Source: Dehalococcoidia bacterium
GTDB taxonomy: Bacteria > Chloroflexota > Dehalococcoidia > Lucifugimonadales > Lucifugimonadaceae
Assembly (NCBI GenBank): GCA_012959765.1
Contig: DUCO01000010.1
Span: 36,396 to 100,395, forward strand
Direction: 5' to 3'
Length of the DNA: 64,000 bases
Shown: piece by piece, positions 55,140-64,000 of the stretch
Layout: every line of letters begins with the position of its first letter
Position numbering within the stretch: the stretch's first letter is position 1
Translations under genes and position numbers: made by a program
Notes under the pieces: generated by a model
The model's database searches: none
The model's input: the letters and a program-made list of their open reading frames with translations, nothing else
What the model was told of the DNA's origin: nothing

Positions 55140-55895
55140 TCAGCTCGAGCCTGCGGCAGCGATCAACTTCGAGAACTCATCGACTTTAAGGCTTGCACCG
55201 CCAACGAGAGCACCGTCGATGTCGGGCTGTGCCAGAAGCTCCGCAACATTGCCCGAGTTCACGCTTCCGCCGTAGAGAACACGAACGGAATCAGCGGCGG
55301 CGGGTGCAAGTTTGCGAACTACCTCTCGGCACACAACTGTCATTTCCTGCGCTTGCTCGGATGTTGCCGCCTCACCAGTGCCGATTGCCCACACTGGCTC
55401 GTAAGCGACGATCAGCGAATCCCAATTGGAGTAGCCCGTCAGGCTCTCTTCAAGTTGATTCGCAACGTATTCGGCCGCTTTTCCTGACTTTCGCACTGCC
55501 AGATCTTCGCCTATGCAAAGGATTGGACTGATGCCAGCGTCGGCAGCTTTGATCGCCTTTGCAGCAACTTGATCTGACGTTTCACCGAACATGGCGCGCC
55601 GTTCGGAGTGGCCTACGATCACGTGGCTGACTAATCCTCGGAGCATCGAAGTAGAAAGTTCACCAGTGAACGCCCCGTCATCGTTGGCACTGACGTTCTG
55701 AGCACCAACTTGAATCGATGTTCCTGCAAGTGTTTGGGCGATACTCGTGATCGCAATCGACGGTGGACACACGATCTTGTCGACTCCAGAAACGCCTTCG
55801 CTGAACTCGAATATCTTCTTGACGAGTTTCAGACCCGATTCAACGTCGGTGTTCATCTTCCAGTTACCAGCTATAACGGGCGTTCTCTCTGCCAT
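55140..55895 (-). CDS. tpiA: Triosephosphate isomerase
   Basis: 251 residues. Substrate Lys in GNWKMN near 11-16, His in VGHSERR near 92, catalytic Glu in AYEPVWAIGTG near 165 and phosphate-gripping LYGGSVNSGN near 208. It interconverts dihydroxyacetone phosphate and glyceraldehyde 3-phosphate. Next to pgk, 38 bases away, the usual glycolytic pair. Confidence 0.97.
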   Translation of the reverse strand: MAERTPVIAGNWKMNTDVESGLKLVKKIFEFSEGVSGVDKIVCPPSIAITSIAQTLAGTSIQVGAQNVSANDDGAFTGELSTSMLRGLVSHVIVGHSERRAMFGETSDQVAAKAIKAADAGISPILCIGEDLAVRKSGKAAEYVANQLEESLTGYSNWDSLIVAYEPVWAIGTGEAATSEQAQEMTVVCREVVRKLAPAAADSVRVLYGGSVNSGNVAELLAQPDIDGALVGGASLKVDEFSKLIAAAGSS

Positions 55896-55933
55896 TCGAT
55901 AAATCCTGCGTGATCTTTCTAGTTATTTGTGAA

Positions 55934-57112
55934 TTATTCTGCGTCGTCGAGTGCGGCAACCCCGGGAAGAACTTTTCCTTCAAGGAACTCCAGTGATGCT
56001 CCACCACCGGTCGATACGTGAGTGATCTGATCTACGAGATCGAGCGATCCTACAATTTCGGCCGTAGACCCTCCGCCGATTACAGAAGTCGCCTTCTTGT
56101 TAGCGGCGACGGCATTTGCAACTGCAACCGATCCTTTAGCGAACTCTGGCCATTCGAACACACCCATTGGGCCGTTCCATATGATCGTGTTTACCAGGGA
56201 AATTATCCGTGCATACTCGGTTGCTGTTCTCGGGCCGATATCGAGGATCAGTTCGTTCTGAGGAACGTCTGATGAATCCACGATGGATGCGGTTGACGAT
56301 TCACTGAACTCTGGAGCTGTAACTACATCGGCGGGAAGCACAACGTAGGCACCTCGAGAATCGAGAAGTGATTTGGCCGCTTCGGCATCTTCGGTTGTTA
56401 CTTCCGCTGCCCCACCCGATTTGCCTTGTGCTACGTAAAAAGCTGCCACCATTCCACCGCCGACGAGAATGGTGTCGACCTTTTCGGCCAGATGGCGCAG
56501 TACCTGAATTTTATCGGCTACTTTCGCACCGCCAACAATTGCTACGGTAGCTCCCTGCGACCCGTCCAGCGAACTGCCAAGCATCTCGATCTCTCGTTCC
56601 ATGAGTAATCCGGAGTAGGCAGGCAAATGATCGACAACACCAGCGGTCGAGGCGTGGGCTCGGTGAGCTGCCCCAAAGGCGTCGTTCACATATAGATCTG
56701 CCAACGAAGCCAGGTGCTTTGAGAAATCGACGTCGTTTGATTCTTCTCCGGGGTCGAATCTCAGATTCTCCAGCAGAGCGAATTCGCCAGCATCGAGTTG
56801 CGAACAAATTTGGGTAGGCTCATCGCCGTTCGGCCCACCTGCATCCAGAACCGGAACACCAAGAAACTCCGAAAGCCGTTCACGAACTACAGAAAGTCGC
56901 ATTTCTTCGACTATCTGGCCCTTTGGTCGCCCGAAGTGCGAGCAAACAACGATTTTTGCCCCGCCCTCTTTAAGCAGGCTCAGGGTTGGCAGGGCTGCTC
57001 GTATTCGAGAATCGTCGCTGATAACCCCGTCACGTGTCGGCACGTTGAAATCAACCCTGACCAGCGCGGTCTTGCCTTGAACGTTCACGCCGCGAATAGA
57101 TCGTTTGTTCAT
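55934..57112 (-). CDS. pgk: Phosphoglycerate kinase
   Basis: 392 residues. VRVDFNVPTRDG near 18-29 and SHFGRPKG near 58-65 bind 3-phosphoglycerate; GGAKVADK near 195 and GGGSTAEIV near 345 lie around the nucleotide. Some positions are unusual (ALLENLRFDPGEE rather than LENxRFxxxE), but the enzyme looks intact. Makes ATP in glycolysis. ATG 57112, 15 bases after the stop of the upstream prenyl-synthase-like gene. Confidence 0.96.
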   Translation of the reverse strand: MNKRSIRGVNVQGKTALVRVDFNVPTRDGVISDDSRIRAALPTLSLLKEGGAKIVVCSHFGRPKGQIVEEMRLSVVRERLSEFLGVPVLDAGGPNGDEPTQICSQLDAGEFALLENLRFDPGEESNDVDFSKHLASLADLYVNDAFGAAHRAHASTAGVVDHLPAYSGLLMEREIEMLGSSLDGSQGATVAIVGGAKVADKIQVLRHLAEKVDTILVGGGMVAAFYVAQGKSGGAAEVTTEDAEAAKSLLDSRGAYVVLPADVVTAPEFSESSTASIVDSSDVPQNELILDIGPRTATEYARIISLVNTIIWNGPMGVFEWPEFAKGSVAVANAVAANKKATSVIGGGSTAEIVGSLDLVDQITHVSTGGGASLEFLEGKVLPGVAALDDAE

Positions 57113-57127
57113 CAGGAAAGAGTTTCT

Positions 57128-58171
57128 TTAGTTGGAGCTGACAATCAGCCGTGCGCTCTCGGCGAGTGAGGATTGGTGTTCAGCTGAAAACGAAGTTGAC
57201 TCCAGTTCCGAAATCGCTTCAGCGATAAGGCCCTCAACCTTTTCCTCAGCAAATGTCTTGCTCTCAGTCTCGCTCAGTATTGAAGTAACTTCGTCGAGGT
57301 CAGCGGGGTCGAGAACTCGCTTCATAAATATCTCGCCGAGCCTTCGACGTGTTGTCGGAGTGCCGTTCTCGATCGCGTGGGCCGTTGCCAACGACTTCTT
57401 CTTAGACTGCAATCTGCCCCGCTGAACTTCGTTTCGCTCGGAACCGGGATCCGGCCAGAGAGCCTTTAGGTCGATATTGAGGCTTTGCGCGGTGCCGACT
57501 GCATTTCCAAATTTGTAGAGCGCTTCCAACACCGAGTCACCGGCTCCTGCAGCGATACCGCCGAGCCTGGCAGCAACGCCAAATAGTGCGCCGTGCTTAC
57601 GAGCAACCGTCACAATTTCATCGACGCTCACGGCAGCCCGCTCTTGATACGAGATATCGAGATATTCGCCTTCACAGACCTCGAGTGTCGCCGTGTCTAG
57701 TGATTCAAGTGCCAGAGAAATACTTCGAGGATCGGATGCCGGGCCACTGGCGTTTCTTTGATCGAATATCGAGACGCGCGCCATAGCGTGAATGCCGTCG
57801 CCAGCGTTAATCGCCTGTGCGGGTCCCCACGACCACCAGATGGTTGGTCGGTTGTTGCGTTCGGTGTTGGCGTTCTGCACGTCTTCATGCACGAGAAGGA
57901 AGTTGTAGAGGAGTTCTACGGCTACGGCGTACGGCATCGATGAACCGTTGTCTCCACCAGCCGCCTTTGCTGCCGCCAGAACCAGATGCCCGTGCGATCG
58001 ATCCTGCATCACAACCGGTTCCGGTTCGCCGTTCTGGTCTATCCAGCCGAGGTGGTACGCCATCATCTTGTAGAGCGGAAGTTCCCGCGCATCGACGAAT
58101 TTTTTCAGAGCCGATTCGAACTGATCTGAATCATCAGCTGTGAGTCCGGGGAGTATTCCCGTGAAAAGCAA
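57128..58171 (-). CDS. Polyprenyl diphosphate synthase-like protein with altered Asp motifs
   Basis: 347 residues of the trans-isoprenyl diphosphate synthase fold. The first motif region HEDVQNAN near 95 followed by ERNNRPTIWWSWGPAQAINAGDGIHAMA keeps the family frame, but the usual DDxxD is EDxxN. The second motif, expected as DDxxD before the C-terminal third, reads NIDLKALWPD, with a single Asp. Magnesium-diphosphate binding should be weakened, so this may be a divergent or regulatory subunit. TTG start with GGAG seven bases upstream. It lies between tsaC and pgk. Confidence 0.8.
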   Translation of the reverse strand: MLFTGILPGLTADDSDQFESALKKFVDARELPLYKMMAYHLGWIDQNGEPEPVVMQDRSHGHLVLAAAKAAGGDNGSSMPYAVAVELLYNFLLVHEDVQNANTERNNRPTIWWSWGPAQAINAGDGIHAMARVSIFDQRNASGPASDPRSISLALESLDTATLEVCEGEYLDISYQERAAVSVDEIVTVARKHGALFGVAARLGGIAAGAGDSVLEALYKFGNAVGTAQSLNIDLKALWPDPGSERNEVQRGRLQSKKKSLATAHAIENGTPTTRRRLGEIFMKRVLDPADLDEVTSILSETESKTFAEEKVEGLIAEAISELESTSFSAEHQSSLAESARLIVSSN

Positions 58172-58256
58172 TCAAGTTCTCCGATGGCTGGCCTGTCAGA
58201 TTGGAACTGAGCGGGCGCAAGTAGTTTTCGAGCGAACTAAGAGTAACCGAGAGATG

Positions 58257-58883
58257 CTAGCTGATAACGATGTCGCCAACGGTATTCCGAATGGATTCGA
58301 GGCTGATTGCTCCCAGTCGAAGCACGTTTATCTCGTTGTTTTCGTAGGAAACGACCGTGCTCGGTGCAGTGCTAACGCCACATGGTCCGTTGATGCAAGC
58401 GGTTATGTGATCGCCGAAAACCTGTTCAACGACGGTTGCGTCCTTGATTGGATCTCGACCGGTCAAATTGCAGCTTGTTCCGGTTAGCGGTGTACCAGCA
58501 AGGTCGATGAGACTCCTTGCGACATGGTGATCCGGAATCCTTAGGCCGACTGTACCGGTGCCGCCTGTGACTACAGTTGGAACGCTGTCGGTCGCCTGTA
58601 CAACAATCGTAAGAGCGCCCGGCCAGAATTCTTCTGCTAACCGCCCCAATACATTCGGAAATTCGCTGGCTAGTTTCTCAACCATATTTATCTGGCTGAT
58701 CAGCAACGGCACAGGTGTGCCCGGATTTCGCCCTTTCGTGCTGAAAACGTTCTCAACCGCGAGGGAGTCGAGGCCGTTCGCACCGAGTGCAAAAAAGGTG
58801 TCGGTTGGGAACGCGACTAGCGCGCCATTGTTGATCGCGTTGGCCGCGTCATCAAGCCCTGCTGCGTCGGGTGAAAGTAGCAT
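58257..58883 (-). CDS. tsaC: L-threonylcarbamoyladenylate synthase (Sua5/TsaC)
   Basis: 208 residues, a single YrdC domain. FPTDTFFALGAN near 30, STKGRNPGTPVPLLI near 52 (Lys-x-Arg for ATP/carbonate) and GTSCNLTGRDP near 142 are the family sites. It makes threonylcarbamoyl-AMP from threonine, bicarbonate and ATP for tRNA t6A37. Only the YrdC domain is present, so it is TsaC-like rather than full-length Sua5. First gene of the minus-strand series; divergent from guaA. Confidence 0.93.
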   Translation of the reverse strand: MLLSPDAAGLDDAANAINNGALVAFPTDTFFALGANGLDSLAVENVFSTKGRNPGTPVPLLISQINMVEKLASEFPNVLGRLAEEFWPGALTIVVQATDSVPTVVTGGTGTVGLRIPDHHVARSLIDLAGTPLTGTSCNLTGRDPIKDATVVEQVFGDHITACINGPCGVSTAPSTVVSYENNEINVLRLGAISLESIRNTVGDIVIS

Positions 58884-59096
58884 CGAATAATGTTAGCGAT
58901 CTGAGCACGGTTAAACCGGGTCAATATCGGTGTGAAAATTTTCCAAAAAACCCGTGACTAGATCGACGGGGAGAGGTAGATTTATGAATCGGGCTTAACG
59001 GACGCGATCAAACGTTTCACTATTGAAGCGTAAAGGGTTGTCCAAAAAAGGCATTTCGCTAGCCTGAATTGTCACAACAACCCGGGGATTCACGGC

Positions 59097-60764
59097 ATGA
59101 CCCAAAACCCAACAGATGATTCGTCCAGCCGAGTATCTACTTCAGATGACATTGAAGTAGGAACCTATCTCGAAATCGCCCAGGCTGATCGTGCTGCAGG
59201 TGGGAATCCGCCTATCGACGAGCGGATGAAAACCATCGTCATCATCGACTTTGGTTCCCAGTATTCACGACTCATCGCCCGCAGGGTTAGAGAATCCAAC
59301 ACTTACTGCGAAATTATTTCGTATGACGCCGATGCCAAGATCCTGACCGACCAGGACGTCATCGGTGTAATTCTTTCTGGCGGCCCAAATAGCGTTTATG
59401 AAGATGGCGCGCCGATGGCGCCAACGTGGGTTTACGAGGCTGGCGTGCCGATTTTGGGCATCTGCTACGGGATGCAGCTGCTGGCCCACCAACTCGGCGG
59501 CAAAGTAGAGCCCGGAACTGAACATGAATACGGTCACGCTGTTGTTCACAAAGACGGTCCCGACAATGTTCTGTTTGGAGGCCTGGATACGGAAGTTCCT
59601 GTTTGGATGAGCCATGGCGATAGGATCGAAGTTCTGCCGCCCGGGTTCCACTCTATGGCTTACACAGAAAACTCCCCGCTGGCCGTTATGGGCAACGAGG
59701 AAGGAACATATTTCGGCATTCAGTTCCACCCGGAGGTTGTCCACACTCCGCAGGGTGCTGAGATTCTAAAGAACTTTGTATTTGGCGTTTGCAAAGCTGA
59801 GGGCGACTGGACTCCTGTCAACTTTGTTTCGGATGCGATAGAGCGGATAAAAACTCGAGTCGGAGATGGCAAGGTCATTTGTGCGTTGTCAGGCGGAGTC
59901 GACTCAATGGTTGTTGCTGCGCTGATTCACAGGGCCATCGGTGATCAGCTCACATGTATTTTCGTAGATAATGGTTTGATGCGAAAAGACGAGGCTGATC
60001 GTGTTCAGAACGTGTTTGCCAAGCAGCTCGGCGTGAACCTGATATTTGTCGACGGTACAGAACGATTCTTGAGCGTACTCAAGGACGTTACTGACCCCGA
60101 GGTGAAGAGGAAGTCGATTGGTGGCGAGTTCATCAAGATATTCGAAGAAGTTGCCGATGAAATTGGCGAGGTCGACTATCTTGCGCAGGGCACGCTTTAT
60201 CCGGATGTGATCGAAAGTACCAGCGCAGATTCGACCGCTTCGCACAAGATCAAGACCCACCACAACGTGGGTGGTTTGCCTGAACACATGGATCTGAAGC
60301 TGGTTGAGCCACTTCGCTACATGTTTAAAGACGAGGTGCGTAAGGCTGGTGCGGAACTTGGTCTAACCGCTCAAAGCGTCAACCGCCAGCCTTTCCCAGG
60401 TCCAGGTCTGGCCATTCGAATCATGGGTGAGGTCACATACGAAAAGCTTGAGATTCTTCGTGAAGTCGACTGGATCGTGATCGACGAGATAAAGAACGAC
60501 GGGCTCTACGACAAGTTGTGGCAGTCGTTTGCGGTGCTCACAAACACCAGAACCGTGGGCGTAATGGGTGATCAGCGGACGTACCAGTACGTTGTCGCGA
60601 TTCGAGCCGTTACCAGCGACGACGCGATGACAGCCGACTGGGCCCGATTGCCCTACGACACTCTTGCGAGAATCTCGAACCGAATCGTGAACGAGGTTGA
60701 TGAGGTGAACCGGGTGGTTCTCGACATCACAGGCAAGCCACCTGGCACGATTGAGTGGGAATAG
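59097..60764 (+). CDS. guaA: GMP synthase (glutamine-hydrolysing)
   Basis: 555 residues: class I glutamine amidotransferase with Cys in GICYGMQ and His/Glu in FHPEV, then the ATP-pyrophosphatase domain (SGGVDSMVV) and C-terminal dimer domain ending in PPGTIEWE. It turns XMP to GMP. ATG 59097, with a GGGG about nine bases upstream, gives an acidic 43-residue extension before the conserved MKTIVIIDFGSQ; ATG 59226 is the alternative start. Codon use of the extension looks like coding sequence. Confidence 0.95.
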   Translation: MTQNPTDDSSSRVSTSDDIEVGTYLEIAQADRAAGGNPPIDERMKTIVIIDFGSQYSRLIARRVRESNTYCEIISYDADAKILTDQDVIGVILSGGPNSVYEDGAPMAPTWVYEAGVPILGICYGMQLLAHQLGGKVEPGTEHEYGHAVVHKDGPDNVLFGGLDTEVPVWMSHGDRIEVLPPGFHSMAYTENSPLAVMGNEEGTYFGIQFHPEVVHTPQGAEILKNFVFGVCKAEGDWTPVNFVSDAIERIKTRVGDGKVICALSGGVDSMVVAALIHRAIGDQLTCIFVDNGLMRKDEADRVQNVFAKQLGVNLIFVDGTERFLSVLKDVTDPEVKRKSIGGEFIKIFEEVADEIGEVDYLAQGTLYPDVIESTSADSTASHKIKTHHNVGGLPEHMDLKLVEPLRYMFKDEVRKAGAELGLTAQSVNRQPFPGPGLAIRIMGEVTYEKLEILREVDWIVIDEIKNDGLYDKLWQSFAVLTNTRTVGVMGDQRTYQYVVAIRAVTSDDAMTADWARLPYDTLARISNRIVNEVDEVNRVVLDITGKPPGTIEWE

Positions 60765-60828
60765 ATTCGACGGTTGTGTTGAAGTAAATCTCGTTTCGGA
60801 AGAAATTGAATTTGTGAGTGAGGTCTAG

Positions 60829-62109
60829 TTGAAAGTTCTGTTGATCGGATCCGGTGGTCGTGAGCACGCAATGGCGTGGAAGTTGGCGCAGAGCCCGCTG
60901 ATATCCGAACTCATCATCGCTCCGGGCAACGCAGGAACCGCTGAGCTTGGCGAGAACGTGAACATCGGCGTTGACGATCATGACGAGTTACTCGCATTTG
61001 CTGCTGAACGCGATATCGACCTCGCAGTGGTAGCGCCCGATCAGCCGATCGTTGATGGCCTGTGTGATCGATTTGCCAAGGCTGGAATCAAGGTGTTCGG
61101 TCCTTCTGCCGCGGCAGCTCGCATCGAGGGCTCAAAAATCTGGTCCGACGATCTGATGACCAAGTACGGAATCCCTACTGCTGAATCAGAGGCGTTCACA
61201 AATTCCGGATCGGCGATCGAATACGGTCGCTCAAAGCCAGAAGGCTCGCTTGTGGTGAAGGCCGATGGGCTCGCTGCTGGCAAAGGCGTGATTCTTCCCG
61301 ATACGTATGAAGACCTCGATTCGGCGATTGTCGGCATGATCGACCACGCTGCGTTTGGCGAAAGTTCTTCAAGGATTCTGCTTGCCGAACGAATGTCGGG
61401 TCCCGAAGTCAGCGTGTTTGCGTTTCTTGATGGTGAGCACGTATCGGCCGAGATCGCTTCTTGTGACTACAAGCGCATAGGTGAAGGCGATGTTGGCCTG
61501 AACACTGGCGGTATGGGCGCATACGGACCACCGGAATTCTGGACCGAAGAGTTGGCTGCATTGGTTCGCAAGGACATTCTTGAACCTGCGGCGAAGGCAC
61601 TTGTAGCTGAAAATAGTTCGTTCTCAGGTGTTCTCTATGCCGGACTAATGATCACGGAATCAGGTCTCAAAGTAATCGAGTTCAATTGCCGATTCGGTGA
61701 CCCTGAAACCCAGATACTGATGCCGATGCTGGAGTCTGATTTGTTAGAGATATGTCTGGCAACTGCCGAAAATCGACTCGATCAACAGGAAGTTAAGTGG
61801 TCAGACACTCCCCACACGTTCGTGGTTGCCGTGTCTGACGGCTATCCGGGTTCGTACGACACCGGGGTCGAGATAACCGGAATTGAAGGTGCCACGGAAA
61901 ACGGCGTGGTTTTCCACGCTGGAACCAAAACTGACGATAACGGAACCCTGCTTACATCGGGAGGGCGGGTACTCGGAGTCACAGGTTCTGGTGAAACGAT
62001 CAGCGAGTCACGAGATGCCGCTTACGCTGGCATCGCCAAGATTTCATTCGATGGCATGACGTTACGGCGAGACATTGCCGAACGCGCGATCACGAGCGAT
62101 CAGGACTAG
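60829..62109 (+). CDS. purD: Phosphoribosylamine-glycine ligase
   Basis: 426 residues, normal for PurD. LLIGSGGREHAMAWKLAQS near 4-22 binds phosphoribosylamine, and the ATP-grasp fold has VVKADGLAAGKGV near 138 and IEFNCRFGDPETQ near 281. It makes glycinamide ribonucleotide in purine synthesis. TTG start, with GAGG just before. The HAD gene begins two bases after the stop. Confidence 0.97.
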   Translation: MKVLLIGSGGREHAMAWKLAQSPLISELIIAPGNAGTAELGENVNIGVDDHDELLAFAAERDIDLAVVAPDQPIVDGLCDRFAKAGIKVFGPSAAAARIEGSKIWSDDLMTKYGIPTAESEAFTNSGSAIEYGRSKPEGSLVVKADGLAAGKGVILPDTYEDLDSAIVGMIDHAAFGESSSRILLAERMSGPEVSVFAFLDGEHVSAEIASCDYKRIGEGDVGLNTGGMGAYGPPEFWTEELAALVRKDILEPAAKALVAENSSFSGVLYAGLMITESGLKVIEFNCRFGDPETQILMPMLESDLLEICLATAENRLDQQEVKWSDTPHTFVVAVSDGYPGSYDTGVEITGIEGATENGVVFHAGTKTDDNGTLLTSGGRVLGVTGSGETISESRDAAYAGIAKISFDGMTLRRDIAERAITSDQD

Positions 62110-62111
62110 AC

Positions 62112-62813
62112 GTGGGAATCATCAACGTTGTATTCGACTTCGACAGCACTCTGGCCACCACTTTTGTTGGCGGTGAGATGTTTCGTGGCTACGCACCCAA
62201 AGACAAGGTGACGGAAGCCAGCGCACGACATAAGGCAAACGAAACTTCACTCCGCGTTTATCAAGAAGAGGTATTCGACCTGATCACGGAATCTACGAGC
62301 CAGATGTCGAAACGAGCTGCAGAGAACTGCTCGATAAGGTCGCTCGCCCACGAAGTTTGTGAACAGGTTTGGAACTCAGGTGGCACCGTTGCTGTTGCCT
62401 CTGCAGGTCTTGATTTCTATATCCAGCCGGTGTTAGACAAAGCAGGCCTAAACAAGATTCAACTTCACAGCGGCAGGGTCACATCTGACCCAACGGAGCT
62501 GCCGCCATTTCGATACGATTACCCTTCGTCGTTTCGAGAGACGTGTCAGAGCGACGGGGTTGTCTGCAAGTGCGAAGTCATTAACAGTATGAGACGCGAA
62601 AATGGTGGCGCAGAAAGCGAAGTGATATTCGTCGGTGACGGAGTGACCTCCGACGCATGTGCAGCAGCCAATGCTGCCGACAAGGTGTTCGCAACGGGCC
62701 GGCTGCTCGACTACTGCAATAAAAACGTAATTCCAGCAACGGAATTTGGCGAAGATTTTGAACCGGTACTCAGCTACGTTCTGAGTAAGACATCCGTAAA
62801 CGGAGCGCAATAG
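62112..62813 (+). CDS. HAD-IB phosphatase (SerB/MtnX-like)
   Basis: 233 residues. Motif I VVFDFDSTLATTF near 6-18 has the nucleophile and acid Asp, motif II is Ser in VASAGLDF near 96, motif III Lys in CKCE, and motif IV VFVGDGVTSDACAA region (IFVGDGVTSDA near 175). Phosphatases of this class act on phosphoserine or methylthioribulose-pathway enol phosphates. The MtnX-like layout is suggested by GxxxSD spacing but not certain. GTG start. Sits between purD and purB, so a purine or serine/glycine link is possible. Confidence 0.82.
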   Translation: MGIINVVFDFDSTLATTFVGGEMFRGYAPKDKVTEASARHKANETSLRVYQEEVFDLITESTSQMSKRAAENCSIRSLAHEVCEQVWNSGGTVAVASAGLDFYIQPVLDKAGLNKIQLHSGRVTSDPTELPPFRYDYPSSFRETCQSDGVVCKCEVINSMRRENGGAESEVIFVGDGVTSDACAAANAADKVFATGRLLDYCNKNVIPATEFGEDFEPVLSYVLSKTSVNGAQ

Positions 62814-62817
62814 AACA

Positions 62818-64000
62818 GTGATTCCACGATATTCTCGACCCGAGATGAACGCCATATGGTCGGAAGACAACGCATTCGATCTGTGGTTGCAGGTAGAAAT
62901 CGCCGCATCCCAGGCGTGGACCGATGAGGGCGTTGTTCCCGAATCGGACATGGCGAAGATTCGTAATGCAAAGTTCGACCGTGCCGCCTACGACCGTTGG
63001 TTCGATGAGACCAAGCACGACATTGTTTCGTTTACTCGAGCGGTGGGCGAAAGCCTTGGCCCAGAGAGCCGGTGGGTGCACCATGGCCTGACTTCTAACG
63101 ACGTCAAAGACACTGCTCTCAGCATGCAGCTAACTCAGTCTTGCGATCTGCTTGATCGAGATCTTGTGGAGTTGCTCAACGCACTGCGAATACGGGCTAT
63201 CGAACACAAAAACACGCCCTGTATCGGCCGTTCGCACGGCATACACGCTGAACCGATGAGTTTCGGTATGAAACTTGCGCTCTGGTTCGCTGAAATGAAG
63301 CGCAACCGAGATCGTCTGGCTGCGACCCGAACCCGTGTTGCCGTTGGGATGCTTTCGGGCCCCGTGGGTACCTTTGCTTCTGTACCGCCGGTGATCGAAG
63401 AGTCGGTGTGCCGCCAGCTCAACCTCTCCCCTGCCGAGGTCTCCAATCAGGTGATCCAACGGGACAGGCATGCCGAGTATGTGCAGGTTCTGGCGCTTAT
63501 CGCAGCAACCCTCGACAAGATGGCGACTGAGATTCGTGGCCTTCAGCGCACCGAGGTTCGTGAAGTAGAGGAACCGTTCGGCAAGCCCGGCTATGTAACC
63601 AAAGGATCGTCGTCGATGCCCCACAAACGCAACCCCGAGCTCTCAGAGCGTATTTGCGGGCTTGCGAGGCTGATCAGAGGTCATTCGATTACTGCACTCG
63701 AAAACGTTGCTCTGTGGCACGAACGTGACATCTCGCACTCATCTGCAGAACGCATGATTCTTCCCGACGCTTCGCTGGGACTCGACTACATCATGAGTTT
63801 GATGACGGGAATCATCGCCGACATGGTGGTTCACGAAGATCGAATGATGCAGAACCTTGAGTCCACTCGTGGTCTTGTGTTCTCACCTCGTGTGATGCTG
63901 TTGCTAGTAGAAAAAGGCGTCGACCGAGATGACGCTTACGATGCTGTTCAGCGAAACTCGATGAAGTCGTGGGACGAAGAACTCGACTTCCGAGAGACTC
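62818..64000 (+). CDS. purB: Adenylosuccinate lyase, N-terminal part (runs off window)
   Basis: The frame from GTG 62818 stays open to the window end (394 codons). Conserved parts: IPRYSRPEMNAIWSEDNAF, THHGLTSNDVKD-like VHHGLTSNDVKDTA near 82, catalytic His in GRSHGIHAEPMSFG near 140, and the family signature GSSSMPHKRNPELSE near 264. It cleaves adenylosuccinate and SAICAR. The gene starts four bases after the HAD stop. The C-terminal domain lies beyond the window. Confidence 0.96.
   Translation, partial: MIPRYSRPEMNAIWSEDNAFDLWLQVEIAASQAWTDEGVVPESDMAKIRNAKFDRAAYDRWFDETKHDIVSFTRAVGESLGPESRWVHHGLTSNDVKDTALSMQLTQSCDLLDRDLVELLNALRIRAIEHKNTPCIGRSHGIHAEPMSFGMKLALWFAEMKRNRDRLAATRTRVAVGMLSGPVGTFASVPPVIEESVCRQLNLSPAEVSNQVIQRDRHAEYVQVLALIAATLDKMATEIRGLQRTEVREVEEPFGKPGYVTKGSSSMPHKRNPELSERICGLARLIRGHSITALENVALWHERDISHSSAERMILPDASLGLDYIMSLMTGIIADMVVHEDRMMQNLESTRGLVFSPRVMLLLVEKGVDRDDAYDAVQRNSMKSWDEELDFRET

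Overview
The window (about 52-53% G+C by eye, densely packed, with frequent GTG and TTG starts) reads like a bacterial chromosome segment. The best guess is a marine Chloroflexota of the SAR202/Dehalococcoidia type. Pointers are a full futalosine-type menaquinone operon, an LL-diaminopimelate aminotransferase next to dapF, an enolase-superfamily sugar-acid dehydratase beside a sulfatase and several aldolase/dehydrogenase catabolic genes, and extreme compaction (convergent genes sharing stop codons). This is inference from gene content; no 16S gene is present.

Layout. 1-4.4 kb: end of a leucyl aminopeptidase gene, tRNA-His, tRNA-Arg, a collagen-like lipoprotein, the 3' half of a tRNA-Thr, a sulfatase, and a gene-poor stretch with hairpins and an orphan excisionase-type DNA-binding protein; this looks like an old integration site. 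4.4-8 kb: galactonate-dehydratase-like enzyme and a metY-metA methionine pair. 8.4-10.4 kb: a three-gene cassette of a Lys-less P-loop protein, a RimK-like ligase and a retropepsin-like protease. 10.5-17.6 kb: small-molecule catabolism (Gfo/Idh/MocA, two HpcH/HpaI aldolases, MDR alcohol dehydrogenase, Ldh2-type dehydrogenase, epimerase) with a methyltransferase gene broken by an amber codon. 17.7-30.1 kb: DNA-damage and housekeeping genes (SRAP/HMCES, nuclease-like protein, HAD phosphatase, ribokinase, pyrD, threonine-dehydratase-like enzyme, three MFS transporters, mutL).

31-39 kb: a TetR regulator with a clear operator heads prenyltransferase-ubiX-ubiD-mqnE-mqnA-mqnC-mqnD, which should cover most of the futalosine route to menaquinone; the aminofutalosine deaminase/hydrolase steps are not here. 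39-44.5 kb: two stand-alone receiver proteins, a rhomboid protease, a Zur-like regulator with znuC-znuB, and an MFS gene. 44.9-48.2 kb: tmRNA and smpB flank a long gene of unknown function split by a frameshift. 48.3-58.9 kb, all but one gene on the minus strand: C-terminal processing protease, hflX, dapL, dapF, miaA, tpiA, pgk, a degenerate prenyl-diphosphate synthase and a Sua5/TsaC protein. 59-64 kb: guaA, purD, a HAD phosphatase and the start of purB (purine synthesis).

Notable oddities are four genes with apparent point lesions or non-AUG (ATA/ATC) starts, a DapF homologue whose two catalytic cysteines are both serine, a metY reading frame that runs through a terminator-like hairpin into metA, and four convergent gene pairs that share or abut stop codons.
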